Assembly: GCF_021560015.1 (NCBI RefSeq)
Contig: NZ_CP073588.1
Location: 1,798,001-1,862,000, forward strand
Reading direction: 5' to 3'
DNA length: 64,000 bases
DNA from: Shewanella vesiculosa
GTDB taxonomy: Bacteria; Pseudomonadota; Gammaproteobacteria; Enterobacterales; Shewanellaceae
Shown here: positions 18,620 through 28,060 of the stretch, piece after piece
Numbering within the stretch: the first letter of the stretch is position 1
Layout: each line of letters begins with the position of its first letter
Position numbers and translations under genes: made by a program
Notes under the pieces: model-generated
Database searches by the model: none
Seen by the model: the letters and a program-made list of their open reading frames with translations, nothing else
Told to the model about the DNA's origin: nothing

Positions 18620-20158
18620 TCACTTTTTCTTACTAATATTATAATCGCGTAATTTATTAGCAATTGCGGTATGTGACACCCCAAGTTTCTTAGCCAACTG
18701 TCGTGTACTTGGGTACGCAGGATACAATCGACGCAATAAACCCGCTTCGTATTCTTTCATGGCTTCATCCAAGGTGCCTTCAAACTCTTCGTCGAAGTAA
18801 CCAAAACCTTCGGCATAGGATGGTAATTTGAGTTGTTCAACGGTCAGCTCTGTCGAACCATCCCACATGGATACCGCCCTAAAAATGGCATTTTTCAATT
18901 GACGCACATTACCTGGCCACGCATAAGTAAACAGATAATCGCGGCAAGTTGCCGAGATCCGTCTTAATGGACTCGATAACTGCTGACTATAATGTTCTAA
19001 GAACATTTCGGTTAATGGCAGCACATCGACTCGGCGCTCACGCAGGGATGGCATGTGGTAACTTAATACATGAATACGGTAATATAAATCTTCTCTAAAC
19101 TCACCCGCTTGGCAAAGCTCAGCTAAATGTTTTTGGGTTGAGCAAATAATACGCACATCTGCGCGAACTTCTTCATCACCACCAATACGCCTAAAGGTAC
19201 CGTCTTGAAGTAAACGCAGTAATTTAACTTGCGCCGCTTTGGACATTTCGGCAATTTCATCCAGAAAAACCGTCCCCCCTTTGGCTTCTTCAAATAACCC
19301 GCGTTTTACAACTGTGCCATTGTTGACAAAACCAAATAATTCTTCTTCTGCGACGCTGTCTGGCAGTGCAGCACAATTAATCGCAATAAACGGATGTTCG
19401 CGGCGCATACTGGCATCATGACTAGCACGCGCCATGAGCTCTTTACCCGTCCCCGTTTCACCGGTTATTAACAAAGGCGCATCGAGCTGTGCCATGCGCT
19501 TAGCTTGCTTGAGTATGTCTTTCATTTTATCGCTAACCGCTAATACATTATCAAAACCTGTGGTTTGATTTTGCAGCGCGTTAAATTGTTTACCGACTCT
19601 AGCAGGTGATTTGAGCGAAATAACGGCACCCGCTAAAATGGTTTTGTCATCATCGTCAGGTAAATAAATGGGTAGCATTTCGGCCAAATACTCGTTCGAG
19701 TTAATTTGCACTCGAGTAGCTTGAGCCAATACAGGTATTTCACTCATCCAACGGGCAAAGTTAAACCCCTGAACCCAATGGTTAAGTGACTCCCCTACCA
19801 CTTCATGTTCAGCCATACCTAGCGTCAATAAGGCCGATTCATTAGCGATGCGCACTCGCCCTTTAGCGTCAGTTGAAAACACTGAGTCGGGTAAGGTTTT
19901 AAGTAAGGTTTTAAGGGCATAATGCTCTTGTTCTGACGGCATAAAAGACACGGTACGGACGTCATGTACACTTTCAACCTTACGAATTTGCGGCATTAAC
20001 TCTCGTAATGTTTCAAAACTGATCTCAGCAAATTGCAGGAATAAGAACCCCTTATTACTGGCATCAATTGCGATTAAGTTAATTCCATGTTTTTCGAGCA
20101 CGACGAGGATGTCTTTCGCTAAACCCACGCGATCAATACAGCTGACTTCCAAACGCAT
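18620..20158 (-). CDS. tyrR: Transcriptional regulator TyrR
   Basis: 512 residues in the TyrR architecture. The N-terminal ACT domain begins MRLEVSCIDRVGLAKDILV, a PAS domain spans about residues 80-190, a sigma54-activator-like AAA+ domain has Walker A GETGTGKE near 231 and GGTVFLDEIAEM, and the C-terminal Fis-type helix-turn-helix reads TRQLAKKLGVSHTAIANKL. The GAFTGA loop is absent (NNGTVVKRGLFEEA), as expected for a sigma70 regulator. It responds to aromatic amino acids and here sits between phhAB and fahA-maiA, both of which have TyrR-like boxes upstream. Confidence 0.95.
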   Translation of the reverse strand: MRLEVSCIDRVGLAKDILVVLEKHGINLIAIDASNKGFLFLQFAEISFETLRELMPQIRKVESVHDVRTVSFMPSEQEHYALKTLLKTLPDSVFSTDAKGRVRIANESALLTLGMAEHEVVGESLNHWVQGFNFARWMSEIPVLAQATRVQINSNEYLAEMLPIYLPDDDDKTILAGAVISLKSPARVGKQFNALQNQTTGFDNVLAVSDKMKDILKQAKRMAQLDAPLLITGETGTGKELMARASHDASMRREHPFIAINCAALPDSVAEEELFGFVNNGTVVKRGLFEEAKGGTVFLDEIAEMSKAAQVKLLRLLQDGTFRRIGGDEEVRADVRIICSTQKHLAELCQAGEFREDLYYRIHVLSYHMPSLRERRVDVLPLTEMFLEHYSQQLSSPLRRISATCRDYLFTYAWPGNVRQLKNAIFRAVSMWDGSTELTVEQLKLPSYAEGFGYFDEEFEGTLDEAMKEYEAGLLRRLYPAYPSTRQLAKKLGVSHTAIANKLRDYNISKKK

Positions 20159-20271
20159 AATGTAACGATTCCCTATTTATTGAAGTTTTATTGCGGAAAT
20201 TTGGCATAACGTTAGAGGGATATTGCTTCGGTGGCAAGTGAAGTTTACAGTAGAATTGTAACAGAGCGATT

Positions 20272-20307
20272 ATTTCAGCACATTACGTTAACGTAATGCG
20301 CTGAAAT
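20272..20307. repeat. Long inverted repeat between phhB and tyrR
   Basis: ATTTCAGC, A, CATTACG, TTAA, CGTAATG, C, GCTGAAAT: 15 of 16 pairs match. No T-run follows on the minus strand. It may be a phhAB terminator, but its core TTACGTTAACGTAA is a perfect palindrome of the ACGT type also seen upstream of ivdA, so it could be an operator for tyrR. Confidence 0.7.
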
Positions 20308-20319
20308 CGATGACGATAA

Positions 20320-20661
20320 TTACGCGTCTAACAACTGGTCTGTCTTGGCAGCCATGATAAAATCGTTTTTGTGTAAACCTTTAATTGAGTGTGACCACCA
20401 AGTGACCGTGACCTTGCCCCATTCGGTTAATATCCCAGGATGATGACCTTCAGATTCGGCTAAATCAGCTAACTTGTTGGTAAACACCATGGCCAGCTTA
20501 AAGTTTTTAAATTTATAAACCCGCTCAAGCTGCATAATACCGTCACGAACTTCAACGCCCCAATCGGGGATCATACCGACAAGTTCAGCCAACTCAGCAT
20601 CACTCACTTTCGGGGCATCGGCTTGGCATGCTTCACACTTCATCTCGGTTAATGCGTTCAT
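20320..20661 (-). CDS. phhB: Pterin-4a-carbinolamine dehydratase
   Basis: 113 residues; regenerates the tetrahydropterin cofactor of phenylalanine hydroxylase by dehydrating 4a-hydroxytetrahydropterin. The signature [20 protein letters not shown] carries the active-site His pair, and [18 protein letters not shown] is the usual C-terminus. The gene follows phhA by 83 bases on the same strand and both are expected in one mRNA. Confidence 0.93.
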   Translation of the reverse strand: MNALTEMKCEACQADAPKVSDAELAELVGMIPDWGVEVRDGIMQLERVYKFKNFKLAMVFTNKLADLAESEGHHPGILTEWGKVTVTWWSHSIKGLHKNDFIMAAKTDQLLDA

Positions 20662-20744
20662 TTTTACTCCTAGGCTTAATTATAATAATGTCTAACTTGC
20701 ATACTGATGAGAAAACAACCCTCTATTCAGTAGCAGTAAATCGA

Positions 20745-21542
20745 TTAAATTGCTTTGGTTTTAGGGGCGAACTTAGGCTCAAACATGCCTAATTGGCGGG
20801 CCTTGGTTACCATACTCATAATGTCCATACGGGCAATTTCATCTAAATAATCAATATGGTTAATCACGTAATAGATAGGCTGCATAATATCGATACGATA
20901 AGGAGTACGCAGTACATCAAGTAAGTCAAAAGGTTTGCGTTCTGGCTCATCACTTAGCGAATAAAGCGTTTCACCAGGAGAGCTTAAAATACCACCACCG
21001 TAAATGGCTAATGGCTCATTTTTCGCTTGTACCAAACCAAATTCAATAGTGAACCAATATAGCCGCGCTAGAAACACTCGCTCTTCTTTGGATGCCGCAA
21101 GTCCTAACTGGCCATACATATGCGAAAAATGTGCAAATGATGGATTAGTCAACAATGGACAATGACCAAATATTTCATGAAATATATCAGGCTCTTGCAG
21201 GTAATCAAACTCTTCTTTGCTACGTATAAACGTCGCTACTGGAAACTCTTTATTGGCCAGTAACTCAAAAAAACGCCCAAATGAAATTAATGCTGGTACC
21301 GCTGCGGTTTTCCAACCCGTAGCATCTAATAACACTTTATCGATTTCGGGTAACTGCGGAATACGGTCACTCGACATGCCTAAGGCATCGAGTCCTTGCA
21401 GATAAGCATTACAAGCTTTCCCCGGCATATTCGTCACTTGGCGCTGATACAATTGTTGCCATAATTGATTCTCATGCTCAGAATAATCAATGTAACCCTG
21501 GGCATCAGGTTGATGGGCAATATACTTTGTTGCTGTACTCAT
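20745..21542 (-). CDS. phhA: Phenylalanine 4-monooxygenase
   Basis: 265-residue, iron- and pterin-dependent hydroxylase that makes tyrosine from phenylalanine. The 2-His-1-Glu iron site is visible: His122 and His127 in FHEIFGHCPLL and Glu167 in TIEFGL. The length is that of the bacterial catalytic-domain-only enzyme. The ATG at 21540-21542 (MSTATKY) is preferred over a TTG three codons upstream. First gene of the phhA-phhB unit. A weak TyrR-like box lies about 100 bases upstream. Confidence 0.95.
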   Translation of the reverse strand: MSTATKYIAHQPDAQGYIDYSEHENQLWQQLYQRQVTNMPGKACNAYLQGLDALGMSSDRIPQLPEIDKVLLDATGWKTAAVPALISFGRFFELLANKEFPVATFIRSKEEFDYLQEPDIFHEIFGHCPLLTNPSFAHFSHMYGQLGLAASKEERVFLARLYWFTIEFGLVQAKNEPLAIYGGGILSSPGETLYSLSDEPERKPFDLLDVLRTPYRIDIMQPIYYVINHIDYLDEIARMDIMSMVTKARQLGMFEPKFAPKTKAI

Positions 21543-21643
21543 AAGTTCCACTTTACGTCAACTTCACTCCCTACATAGTGTGCTAACGTTGACGTTTTGT
21601 TAACTCCCTCACAGTTTATTTCATGCGGTTATGTTGCTTTAAT

Positions 21644-21661
21644 CGTAAACAAATAAATACA
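21644..21661. promoter_or_regulatory. Possible TyrR box upstream of phhA
   Basis: CGTAAACAAATAAATACA matches TGTAAA-N6-TTTACA at 9 of 12 positions and keeps the G-N14-C pair. Weaker than the fahA box. Confidence 0.45.
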
Positions 21662-21837
21662 AACGAGCTGTAAGCCCCATGAGTAGGCTCAGGTTTTATC
21701 ACCATAAATGAACACATTACAGTAAGACTTAACCAAAGTTAATTTAGCGCGCCATCGATAATTTAACTGACGATAGAGCTGGGATAATTTACAATATCAT
21801 TCACACATGATTCATTAATTCATAGGATGATTTATTT

Positions 21838-22860
21838 ATGGCAATTTTAGTAACCGGTGGCGCCGGCTATATTGGTACCCACACAGTCGTTGAGCTATTA
21901 AATGCCGGACAGGAAGTGATCATTGTTGATAATTTATCAAATTCAAGTGTTGAAGCCCTAGCCCGTGTTCATACTATTACTGGTAAGGATGTCACTTTTT
22001 ATCAAGGCGATATTTTAAATAAAGCTTTGCTACAAAAAGTATTTGTAGACCATAGCATTGAGTCTGTTATTCATTTTGCAGGCTTAAAAGCCGTCGGTGA
22101 ATCAGTCGCCGAACCATTAAAGTATTATGAAAACAACGTGACTGGCACGATTATTTTATGCCAAGTCATGGCCGAAAATAACGTTAAAAACTTAGTCTTT
22201 AGTTCATCCGCCACGGTTTATGGCGATCCAGCAAGTCTGCCCATTAAAGAAGATTTCCCAACGGGCGCGACCAACCCATATGGTCAGTCAAAATTGATGG
22301 TTGAATATATTTTAGCCGACTTGTACAACTCAGATAACAGCTGGAATATTGCTCGACTACGTTACTTCAATCCTGTTGGAGCTCACGAAAGCGGCTTAAT
22401 TGGTGAAGATCCTAACGACATTCCGAATAACTTAATGCCGTTTATTGCCCAAGTTGCTGTCGGTAAACGCGAAAAATTAAGCGTGTTTGGCGATGATTAC
22501 GACACACCAGATGGCACAGGTGTTCGCGATTATATTCATGTTGTTGATTTAGCTGTGGGTCACTTACAAGCGCTTAAAAAGCTGCAAACAAAACCTGGAT
22601 TGGTGACTTATAATCTCGGTACGGGTATCGGTTACAGTGTGTTAGACATGGTCAAAGCATTTGAAACAGCTTGTGGTAAAACCATTGCTTATCAAATCAG
22701 TCCACGCCGTCCTGGTGACATTGCCGCTTGTTATGCCGATCCGAGTTTTGCCGCAACAGAACTTAACTGGCATGCAACTCATACCGTTGAAGATATGGCC
22801 AATAGCAGTTGGAAATGGCAATCACATAACCCTGATGGTTATAAAATGCCTAGCGCTTAA
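21838..22860 (+). CDS. galE: UDP-glucose 4-epimerase
   Basis: 340 residues, extended SDR family; interconverts UDP-glucose and UDP-galactose for envelope glycans and galactose use. [11 protein letters not shown] at 7-17 is the NAD-binding motif, SSSATVYGD at 122-130 holds the catalytic Ser/Thr, and Tyr148/Lys152 form the YxxxK dyad (NPYGQSK). [12 protein letters not shown] and [15 protein letters not shown] are typical GalE segments. It stands alone with AGGA about ten bases before the ATG. Confidence 0.95.
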   Translation: MAILVTGGAGYIGTHTVVELLNAGQEVIIVDNLSNSSVEALARVHTITGKDVTFYQGDILNKALLQKVFVDHSIESVIHFAGLKAVGESVAEPLKYYENNVTGTIILCQVMAENNVKNLVFSSSATVYGDPASLPIKEDFPTGATNPYGQSKLMVEYILADLYNSDNSWNIARLRYFNPVGAHESGLIGEDPNDIPNNLMPFIAQVAVGKREKLSVFGDDYDTPDGTGVRDYIHVVDLAVGHLQALKKLQTKPGLVTYNLGTGIGYSVLDMVKAFETACGKTIAYQISPRRPGDIAACYADPSFAATELNWHATHTVEDMANSSWKWQSHNPDGYKMPSA

Positions 22861-22951
22861 CAATTTTTAGCTGCAGCGAATGCTAATATCAGGGTGTGTT
22901 AATCTTTCAAAGTAAATTTTGCGGCTGTGTGGTGATGTTATACCAGGCGGA

Positions 22952-22984
22952 GCTAATTCATGTAGCGACTTAACATGAATTAGC
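22952..22984. terminator. Hairpin downstream of galE
   Basis: Perfect 12-bp stem GCTAATTCATGT/ACATGAATTAGC with a 9-base loop, 91 bases after galE. There is no T-run, so it may be a transcript-stabilising hairpin and not a terminator. Confidence 0.5.
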
Positions 22985-23133
22985 GATAACCTAGTAGAAA
23001 CAAGCCACAATCCGCCCCAAAATTGCGATTAAACGCCCTTGTTAGCACAGGTTTTAGCTCGAAGCCATTTTTAGCCTGATAGAGCGACAAACCCTAGCGC
23101 CAGCTAATGCGTTTACGTCCAATTAGGATAGCC

Positions 23134-23619
23134 ATGAGCCAAAGTATTAATCAAAGTCGGCGTAATCTATTTAGTCGCAGAAAATCCAATGTCACCCGCC
23201 CGCCATGGAGCAAAACAGATCAAGAATTTACTGACAATTGCACCCGCTGTGACAAGTGTATTACCGCCTGCGAAACCCAAATAATTAAACGCGGTGAAGG
23301 TGGGTTTCCTGAAATAGATTTTAATCTTGGTGAATGTACTTTTTGCCAGCTTTGCGTTGATGTGTGCCCAGAGCCGGTGTTCGATCTCGCCCAGTCCTTA
23401 CCCTGGTCAATTCGCGCCAGCATAAAAGACAGCTGCTTAACCTATGAAGGTGTTTGGTGCCAGAGTTGTAAAGATGCCTGCGATCCACGCGCAATTAGCT
23501 TTATCATGGCAGTAGGACAAGTGCCTAAACCCTTGATAGATACTGATGCCTGTACGGGTTGTGGTGCTTGTGTATCTCCCTGCCCTTCTAATGCCATACA
23601 GATTGGCAAACCGAGCTAA
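23134..23619 (+). CDS. napF: Ferredoxin-type protein NapF
   Basis: 161-residue cytoplasmic iron-sulfur protein thought to help mature or reduce the periplasmic nitrate reductase NapA. The N-terminal NQSRRNLFSR segment and four Cys clusters are seen: CTRCDKCITAC, CTFCQLCVDVCPEP, CQSCKDACDP and CTGCGACVSPCPS. The first, second and last are 4Fe-4S type, and the CQSCKDAC group is the usual NapF variant. The ATG at 23134 has AGGA five bases upstream, which I prefer over a frame opening at 23107. No nap structural genes lie nearby. Confidence 0.88.
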   Translation: MSQSINQSRRNLFSRRKSNVTRPPWSKTDQEFTDNCTRCDKCITACETQIIKRGEGGFPEIDFNLGECTFCQLCVDVCPEPVFDLAQSLPWSIRASIKDSCLTYEGVWCQSCKDACDPRAISFIMAVGQVPKPLIDTDACTGCGACVSPCPSNAIQIGKPS

Positions 23620-23731
23620 TTTATCAAATACGGTATGTTAATCAGTTAGCAATATAGCGAGCGATTTTGGTGTTATTTATTTGCCTTTAACGCTATATTA
23701 TCAGCCAAAATATAGCCATAAGAGCACTGAG

Positions 23732-24089
23732 ATGTTTGGTCAAAAACAAGCTGCAAATCCGCTGAGTTTTATCGCCCCAGAATGTCACTTAACCGGCAAA
23801 CTTATTTTCAGCGGTGATGTACTCATTGCAGGGCATATCAACGGCGATATTAAAGCACAAGGCAATGTGACGATTGAACCCAATGGCACAGTCGATGGTG
23901 ATTTTGTGCCGAAACTTAATGATTGCTGGCCAACTAACAGGTAAAGCACACTGTAAAAAAATGACCCTGCATGAGCAAGGTATTTTTGAAGGGGATGCGT
24001 ATTGTGAAAACATCGAAATTTTAGACGGTGGCCAGTTTTTAGGTTATCGCCACGTAGAACCATTGACTCTGATTTCATCAAAAAGCTAA
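23732..24089 (+). pseudogene. Bactofilin (polymer-forming cytoskeletal protein), frameshifted by one base
   Basis: Small beta-helix protein that polymerises into filaments at the membrane. The N-terminal part reads SFIAPECHLTGKLIFSGDVL and GHINGDIKAQGNVTIEPNG, the repeating glycine-spaced pattern of bactofilins. The frame then goes off after DGDF. Removing one T from the T4 run (23902-23905) joins it to NLMIAGQLTGKAHC and the rest of the helix, giving about 118 residues. The start is probably ATG 23732; the frame opens earlier at 23681. It converges with a GFA-type gene over a shared terminator. The intact-looking sequence on both sides suggests a base-calling error. Confidence 0.8.
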
Positions 24090-24102
24090 TTTGAGCTTTT
24101 TG
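24079..24102. terminator. Bidirectional terminator between the bactofilin and GFA genes
   Basis: Perfect 9-bp stem CAAAAAGCT/AGCTTTTTG with a 6-base loop. It overlaps the ends of both convergent genes and gives A5 and T5 on the two arms. Confidence 0.75.
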
Positions 24103-24512
24103 TCAGCGTTTTTCCTGCCTTATAACGCGGACAATTGTCATCGATATTTAACCAGCTAACCTGCTCATCAGTGTGTATATGGTAAGTTGGCTGCACTTTT
24201 TTGTGGTAGATCAAGCGATGCAATCGATAATGTTATGTACTGCGGATAATCCAGATGTCGATAAGTCAGAGAGCAACCACAGTGTTGACAAAAACCCCGA
24301 CGAATATCCTTTGATGAAGCAAACTCTGTGACTTGCCCTTGGAGCCATTGAACTTGTTCATAATAAAAATCCATCCAGCTCATCATCACCGCACCGGCAC
24401 TTTTTCGACATTGACTGCAGTGGCAGTGATCGGCATCAAATGGTAAACCATTAACTTGATAACGGATGGCGCCACATAAACACCCTCCTTGTAATAGCTC
24501 ACGCTGTGCCAT
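24086..24512 (-). pseudogene. GFA/CENP-V-family zinc protein, frameshifted by one base
   Basis: Member of the glutathione-dependent formaldehyde-activating (GFA) family, small zinc proteins of mostly unknown substrate. Cys pattern: GGCLCGAIRY, HCHCSQCRKSAGA and FCQHCGCSLTYR, the expected zinc ligands. The first frame ends early at 24168 with ANLPYTH. Dropping one A from the A6 run (24197-24202) continues into PTYHIHTDEQVSWLNIDD and PRY, the conserved GFA C-terminus, giving about 141 residues ending at 24086. The last bases overlap the bactofilin end on the other strand. I read this as one gene with an extra base. Confidence 0.82.
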
Positions 24513-24551
24513 GTTGCCTCCTAGAAGATCACCAAATCCTTTAATAATGGC

Positions 24552-25229
24552 TTATTCATCACTATTGATTAGTGCTTGTCGCTGCCATTGACGCAACAAA
24601 GCGACAAACTCTTTGGGCTCTCGATCTAAACTGTCAATGGATAGGTACACATGGTAACCAAGCTGCTCATTCAAGGTTTGGCAACGATGACCGAACATCG
24701 CCAGAACACCACGATAACGTTCACCGTTAACCACTAGCGGGGTAAATTCTGCACCTAAGTAACCTTCTAAACTTTGTAAATCCTCATCTTGAGTGGCAGC
24801 GGTCATCAAAAGTGGCCGCTGTTCTGTTAGTAATCCGGTAGCCAAACGCGGTGAAATACAATCTAATATGGGATTAATCTTTTTAAGTTTGACGCCAATA
24901 TAAGGCAGTTCAATCATCTCCATATTTTGATTTACCCGCACGCTATCAAGCCGCTGAATATTATGCCATTCAATAAATACCTGACCACGACGATGAAAAA
25001 ATACCACTCCTGTAGGCATTAGTTTGAAGCTGACCGCTGGCTGATACACTTTAGCGACACCTAACACCAGTGCGACTGAGCCTAAGGCAAAACACAACAT
25101 ACCGGGCACAAAAAAGCCTTTAAGCCCAATAAAAATAATCAAGCTAGTCACTAAACTTAACGCGCCAACAACAGTAAGCGTGATGCCATTTCGCTTAGCA
25201 TAAGGACTAATTAACATGTGCTCATCACT
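24552..25229 (-). CDS. DUF2982-like membrane protein
   Basis: About 225 residues. Two membrane helices (residues about 15-55: TLTVVGALSLVTSLIIFIG, then VPGMLCFALGSVALVLG) precede a PH-like soluble part (FHRRGQVFIEWHNIQRLDSV). It resembles DUF2982, a family I know from Vibrio and Shewanella, with no assigned role. A GTG at 25227-25229 has AAGGA seven bases upstream and is my preferred start; a TTG at 25283 and an ATG at 25217 are alternatives. It is followed upstream by elyC on the same strand, about 70 bases away. Confidence 0.6.
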   Translation of the reverse strand, partial: SDEHMLISPYAKRNGITLTVVGALSLVTSLIIFIGLKGFFVPGMLCFALGSVALVLGVAKVYQPAVSFKLMPTGVVFFHRRGQVFIEWHNIQRLDSVRVNQNMEMIELPYIGVKLKKINPILDCISPRLATGLLTEQRPLLMTAATQDEDLQSLEGYLGAEFTPLVVNGERYRGVLAMFGHRCQTLNEQLGYHVYLSIDSLDREPKEFVALLRQWQRQALINSDE

Positions 25230-25300
25230 CACAATAGTGTCCTTGGAATTGATTGATAAATTATTCAAAATACTGCTACCCAACTATTTAGTAAACAACG

Positions 25301-26065
25301 CTAGTGATTATTCACTAATAGATCTTTAACCCAAAACCATAATATACCGACATACTCATGAATGGCTCGCTGTGAATCTAACAAATTATCCGCATTTAAA
25401 CGCCACCAATCGCTACTATTAGCAATAAAGTCAGTTGGCGCCGCTTGGGGTTGCATCCCTAAAGCGTTAAATATGCGCATAGACCTTGGCATATGTGTTG
25501 CCGACGTCACCAATCTAAAAGGCTGAGTGCCCAAAAATTGCTTAAGTGCATTGGCTTCTTCAATGGTGTCTTTAGGTTGATTGAAGACCGTAATACTCTT
25601 TTTGGGGATGCCTAATTCTTGGGCTGCTTGAGCCATAATAGTGGCATGAGCAGTTGGCTGATTACCGCCGCTCCAACCACTGACCACTAAGGTGCAGTGT
25701 TGGCCAAGGCTAAACTGACGCACGCCTTCAGTTAATCGAGCCAGTGCTGTAGATGATAATTGCTGCACTGCAGTATGGCCTTGCTGCTCACGGTTACCCG
25801 ATCCCAATACCATCACAACACAAGCCCCTGTTATTGGCTGATGGTTAACGTGATACTGCGACTCTAACGAATCCGCTAAATAGTAGCTTACTTGCGCTTG
25901 GCTGGTTAATACCAGTAGCGCTATCGCAGCCACCAAGGCGGTACGGCCAAATTGCAGCAACCGTGTTCTTTTTGTGCGCCATAACACGGCTGCTATGACT
26001 AATAGCATAATGCTAAGCGGAATGGGCATGACTAATTGCGATAAGATTTTTTTAAGCCAAAACAT
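25301..26065 (-). CDS. elyC: ElyC/SanA/YdcF-family envelope protein
   Basis: 254 residues with two N-terminal membrane helices (residues about 12-28 and 41-58) and a DUF218 domain in the periplasm: ACVVMVLGSGNRE, LTEGVRQFSLGQHCTLVVSG, FNQPKDTIEEA and LVTSATHMPRSM. The last two are signatures of the ElyC group. E. coli ElyC (YcbC) is implicated in peptidoglycan synthesis and lipid-carrier use at low temperature. The chemistry is unknown. Confidence 0.82.
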   Translation of the reverse strand: MFWLKKILSQLVMPIPLSIMLLVIAAVLWRTKRTRLLQFGRTALVAAIALLVLTSQAQVSYYLADSLESQYHVNHQPITGACVVMVLGSGNREQQGHTAVQQLSSTALARLTEGVRQFSLGQHCTLVVSGWSGGNQPTAHATIMAQAAQELGIPKKSITVFNQPKDTIEEANALKQFLGTQPFRLVTSATHMPRSMRIFNALGMQPQAAPTDFIANSSDWWRLNADNLLDSQRAIHEYVGILWFWVKDLLVNNH

Positions 26066-26144
26066 CGGTATATCACTTGAACAATGAAAACTGTCGCTAG
26101 TTTATCGTTATAAAGTCTGAATACAAACCCTATCAAGCAAACAA

Positions 26145-26169
26145 AAACGGCACTATTAAAGTGCCGTTT
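26145..26169. terminator. Terminator between mak and elyC
   Basis: Perfect 10-bp stem AAACGGCACT/AGTGCCGTTT with a 5-base loop. On the minus strand it ends in T5 and fits the end of mak, although it lies 110 bases after the stop. Confidence 0.75.
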
Positions 26170-26281
26170 GATGAATTAACCATATTGCGAGATGAACGCT
26201 CAGCCAAGTGAATCGAGATGACCTTTAGCTTCATTCTCACAAATATCTATCCTGAACAACTGTTCAGCATACAAGTTAAGC

Positions 26282-27187
26282 CTACTTTTCGTCTTTGCCC
26301 CAAAGCCAGGCCGCACCGCGAACGCCAGAAGATGCACCAAACTTGTTTTTAACCACTTGAGTGCCGCATTCGCGACCGACAACGTATTTGGGTAACACTT
26401 TTGGTAATTCAGTGTAGATAGCATCAATATTTGATACACCGCCACCTAATACAATCATGTCTGGATCCATCATATTGATCACATGCGCAAGTGAGCGCGC
26501 TAATCGATCGATATAACGCTCAAATGCTGCGGTAGCCAACGGATCGCCTTGTTGCATCATCTCAGAAATTTGGATACCACTGATTGCATCGCCGCCTGCT
26601 TCACGAAAATCACGTACAAAGCCAGTACCCGATATAAAGGTCTCGATACAGTCACGATTACCACAAAAACAGCTAGTCGAATTAAACTCATCAGCCGTCA
26701 TCCACGGAAGAGGATTATGACCCCATTCACCGCCAATACCATTACCACCGCCATGCACACGACCATTAATAGCGATACCAGCACCACAACCTGTACCAAT
26801 GATACCGCCAAAAACAACACCTTTTCCGGCAGCAGCACCATCGACGGCTTCAGATACAGCAAAACAATTGGCATCATTGGCAACACGCACTTCACGGTGC
26901 AACACTTCGCTTAAATCTTTATCAAGCGGATGGCCGTTAATCCAGGTTGAATTAGAGTTTTTAACCAAGCCAGTAAACGGTGACACAACACCAGGAATAC
27001 CAACACCCACAGAACCCGTTTGGCCTGTTGCGGTTTCAGCATCGGCGACTAAGCCCACAATCGCCGCTAATGTCGCTGGATAGTCTCTTGGAGTAGGAAT
27101 GCGCTTTCTAAATATCTCAGCGCCATCATCGGCCAACGCCACTAATTCTATTTTGGTACCACCGAGATCGACGCCCATACGCATCAT
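26282..27187 (-). CDS. mak: ROK-family fructokinase
   Basis: 301 residues; phosphorylates fructose (and weakly other hexoses) with ATP. It follows E. coli Mak closely as I recall it: [15 protein letters not shown] (phosphate loop), [28 protein letters not shown] with the catalytic Asp, [17 protein letters not shown], and the ROK zinc motif [28 protein letters not shown] ends the protein. GGAG precedes the first ATG by nine bases. Could also accept glucose released by the nearby beta-glucosidases; that is inference. Confidence 0.9.
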   Translation of the reverse strand: MMRMGVDLGGTKIELVALADDGAEIFRKRIPTPRDYPATLAAIVGLVADAETATGQTGSVGVGIPGVVSPFTGLVKNSNSTWINGHPLDKDLSEVLHREVRVANDANCFAVSEAVDGAAAGKGVVFGGIIGTGCGAGIAINGRVHGGGNGIGGEWGHNPLPWMTADEFNSTSCFCGNRDCIETFISGTGFVRDFREAGGDAISGIQISEMMQQGDPLATAAFERYIDRLARSLAHVINMMDPDMIVLGGGVSNIDAIYTELPKVLPKYVVGRECGTQVVKNKFGASSGVRGAAWLWGKDEK

Positions 27188-27259
27188 AACTTATTACTCC
27201 ATTTACTTATTATTAATTAGATTCAATGTTCGATTAACGCAAATTGCTTTAAAAAACAA

Positions 27260-28060
27260 TTATTTACGCTCAAACCACGCCAAGGACGCGGCAATAAAAT
27301 ACGGATTTAAAATATTTTCTTTCTGGTTATATTGCAGCGCTGTGAGTGCTGGATACTCAACCACTTTACCTCCAGCACTTTCCAATACAGCTTGCGCTGC
27401 TGCAGTATCCCATTCACTGGTGAGGCCTAATCTTGGGTACACATCGGCTTGACCTTCGGCCACCATACAAAACTTTAATGAGCTACCAACGCTAAGCATT
27501 TGATGTTCACCAATGGTCTGTAAATAGGCGGCGACATCAGGGCTAATATGAGAACGACTGCCAACGACAACAGGAGGTGTCTGTAATGGCCGCTGACGAA
27601 TATCTAATATTGATGTCGCTCCGTTGTGCTCTAGCCATGCACCTTGGCCAACAATACCGCTATAACATTTGTCTAATACGGGCGCATACACCACGCCTGC
27701 GATAGCTTGTCCCTGATGGATCAGCGCAATATTAACCGTAAATTCACCATTACGTTTAATAAATTCTTTAGTACCATCGAGTGGATCGATCAACCAATAG
27801 GTTTGCCAAGTCTGGCGTTCAGCCCAACTAATATCAGCGTCTTCTTCGCTCATGACAGCAATATCAGCAAAATGCTGCTTAAGCCCAGCGATGATCACAT
27901 TGTGACTGGCAATATCGGCTGCAGTAACTGGGCTATCATCTTGTTTCACTTCAATCTGTAAATCAGTTTGCGCATAAACTTGCATAATTGCTTCGCCGGC
28001 TTGCTTGGCGAGGAGCACTATCTGTTGTAAGTCTGCTTTAGAAAATACAATATTAGACAA
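27260..28060 (-). CDS. cysQ: 3'(2'),5'-bisphosphate nucleotidase CysQ
   Basis: 266 residues of the inositol-monophosphatase superfamily; removes 3'-phosphoadenosine 5'-phosphate made during sulfate assimilation. Metal-binding motifs are SPVTAADIASH, MSEEDADISW, WLIDPLDGTKEFIKRNGEFTVNIAL and SEWDTAAAQAVLESAGGKV. Length and motif spacing are normal. It stands 72 bases upstream of mak on the same strand. Confidence 0.93.
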   Translation of the reverse strand: MSNIVFSKADLQQIVLLAKQAGEAIMQVYAQTDLQIEVKQDDSPVTAADIASHNVIIAGLKQHFADIAVMSEEDADISWAERQTWQTYWLIDPLDGTKEFIKRNGEFTVNIALIHQGQAIAGVVYAPVLDKCYSGIVGQGAWLEHNGATSILDIRQRPLQTPPVVVGSRSHISPDVAAYLQTIGEHQMLSVGSSLKFCMVAEGQADVYPRLGLTSEWDTAAAQAVLESAGGKVVEYPALTALQYNQKENILNPYFIAASLAWFERK

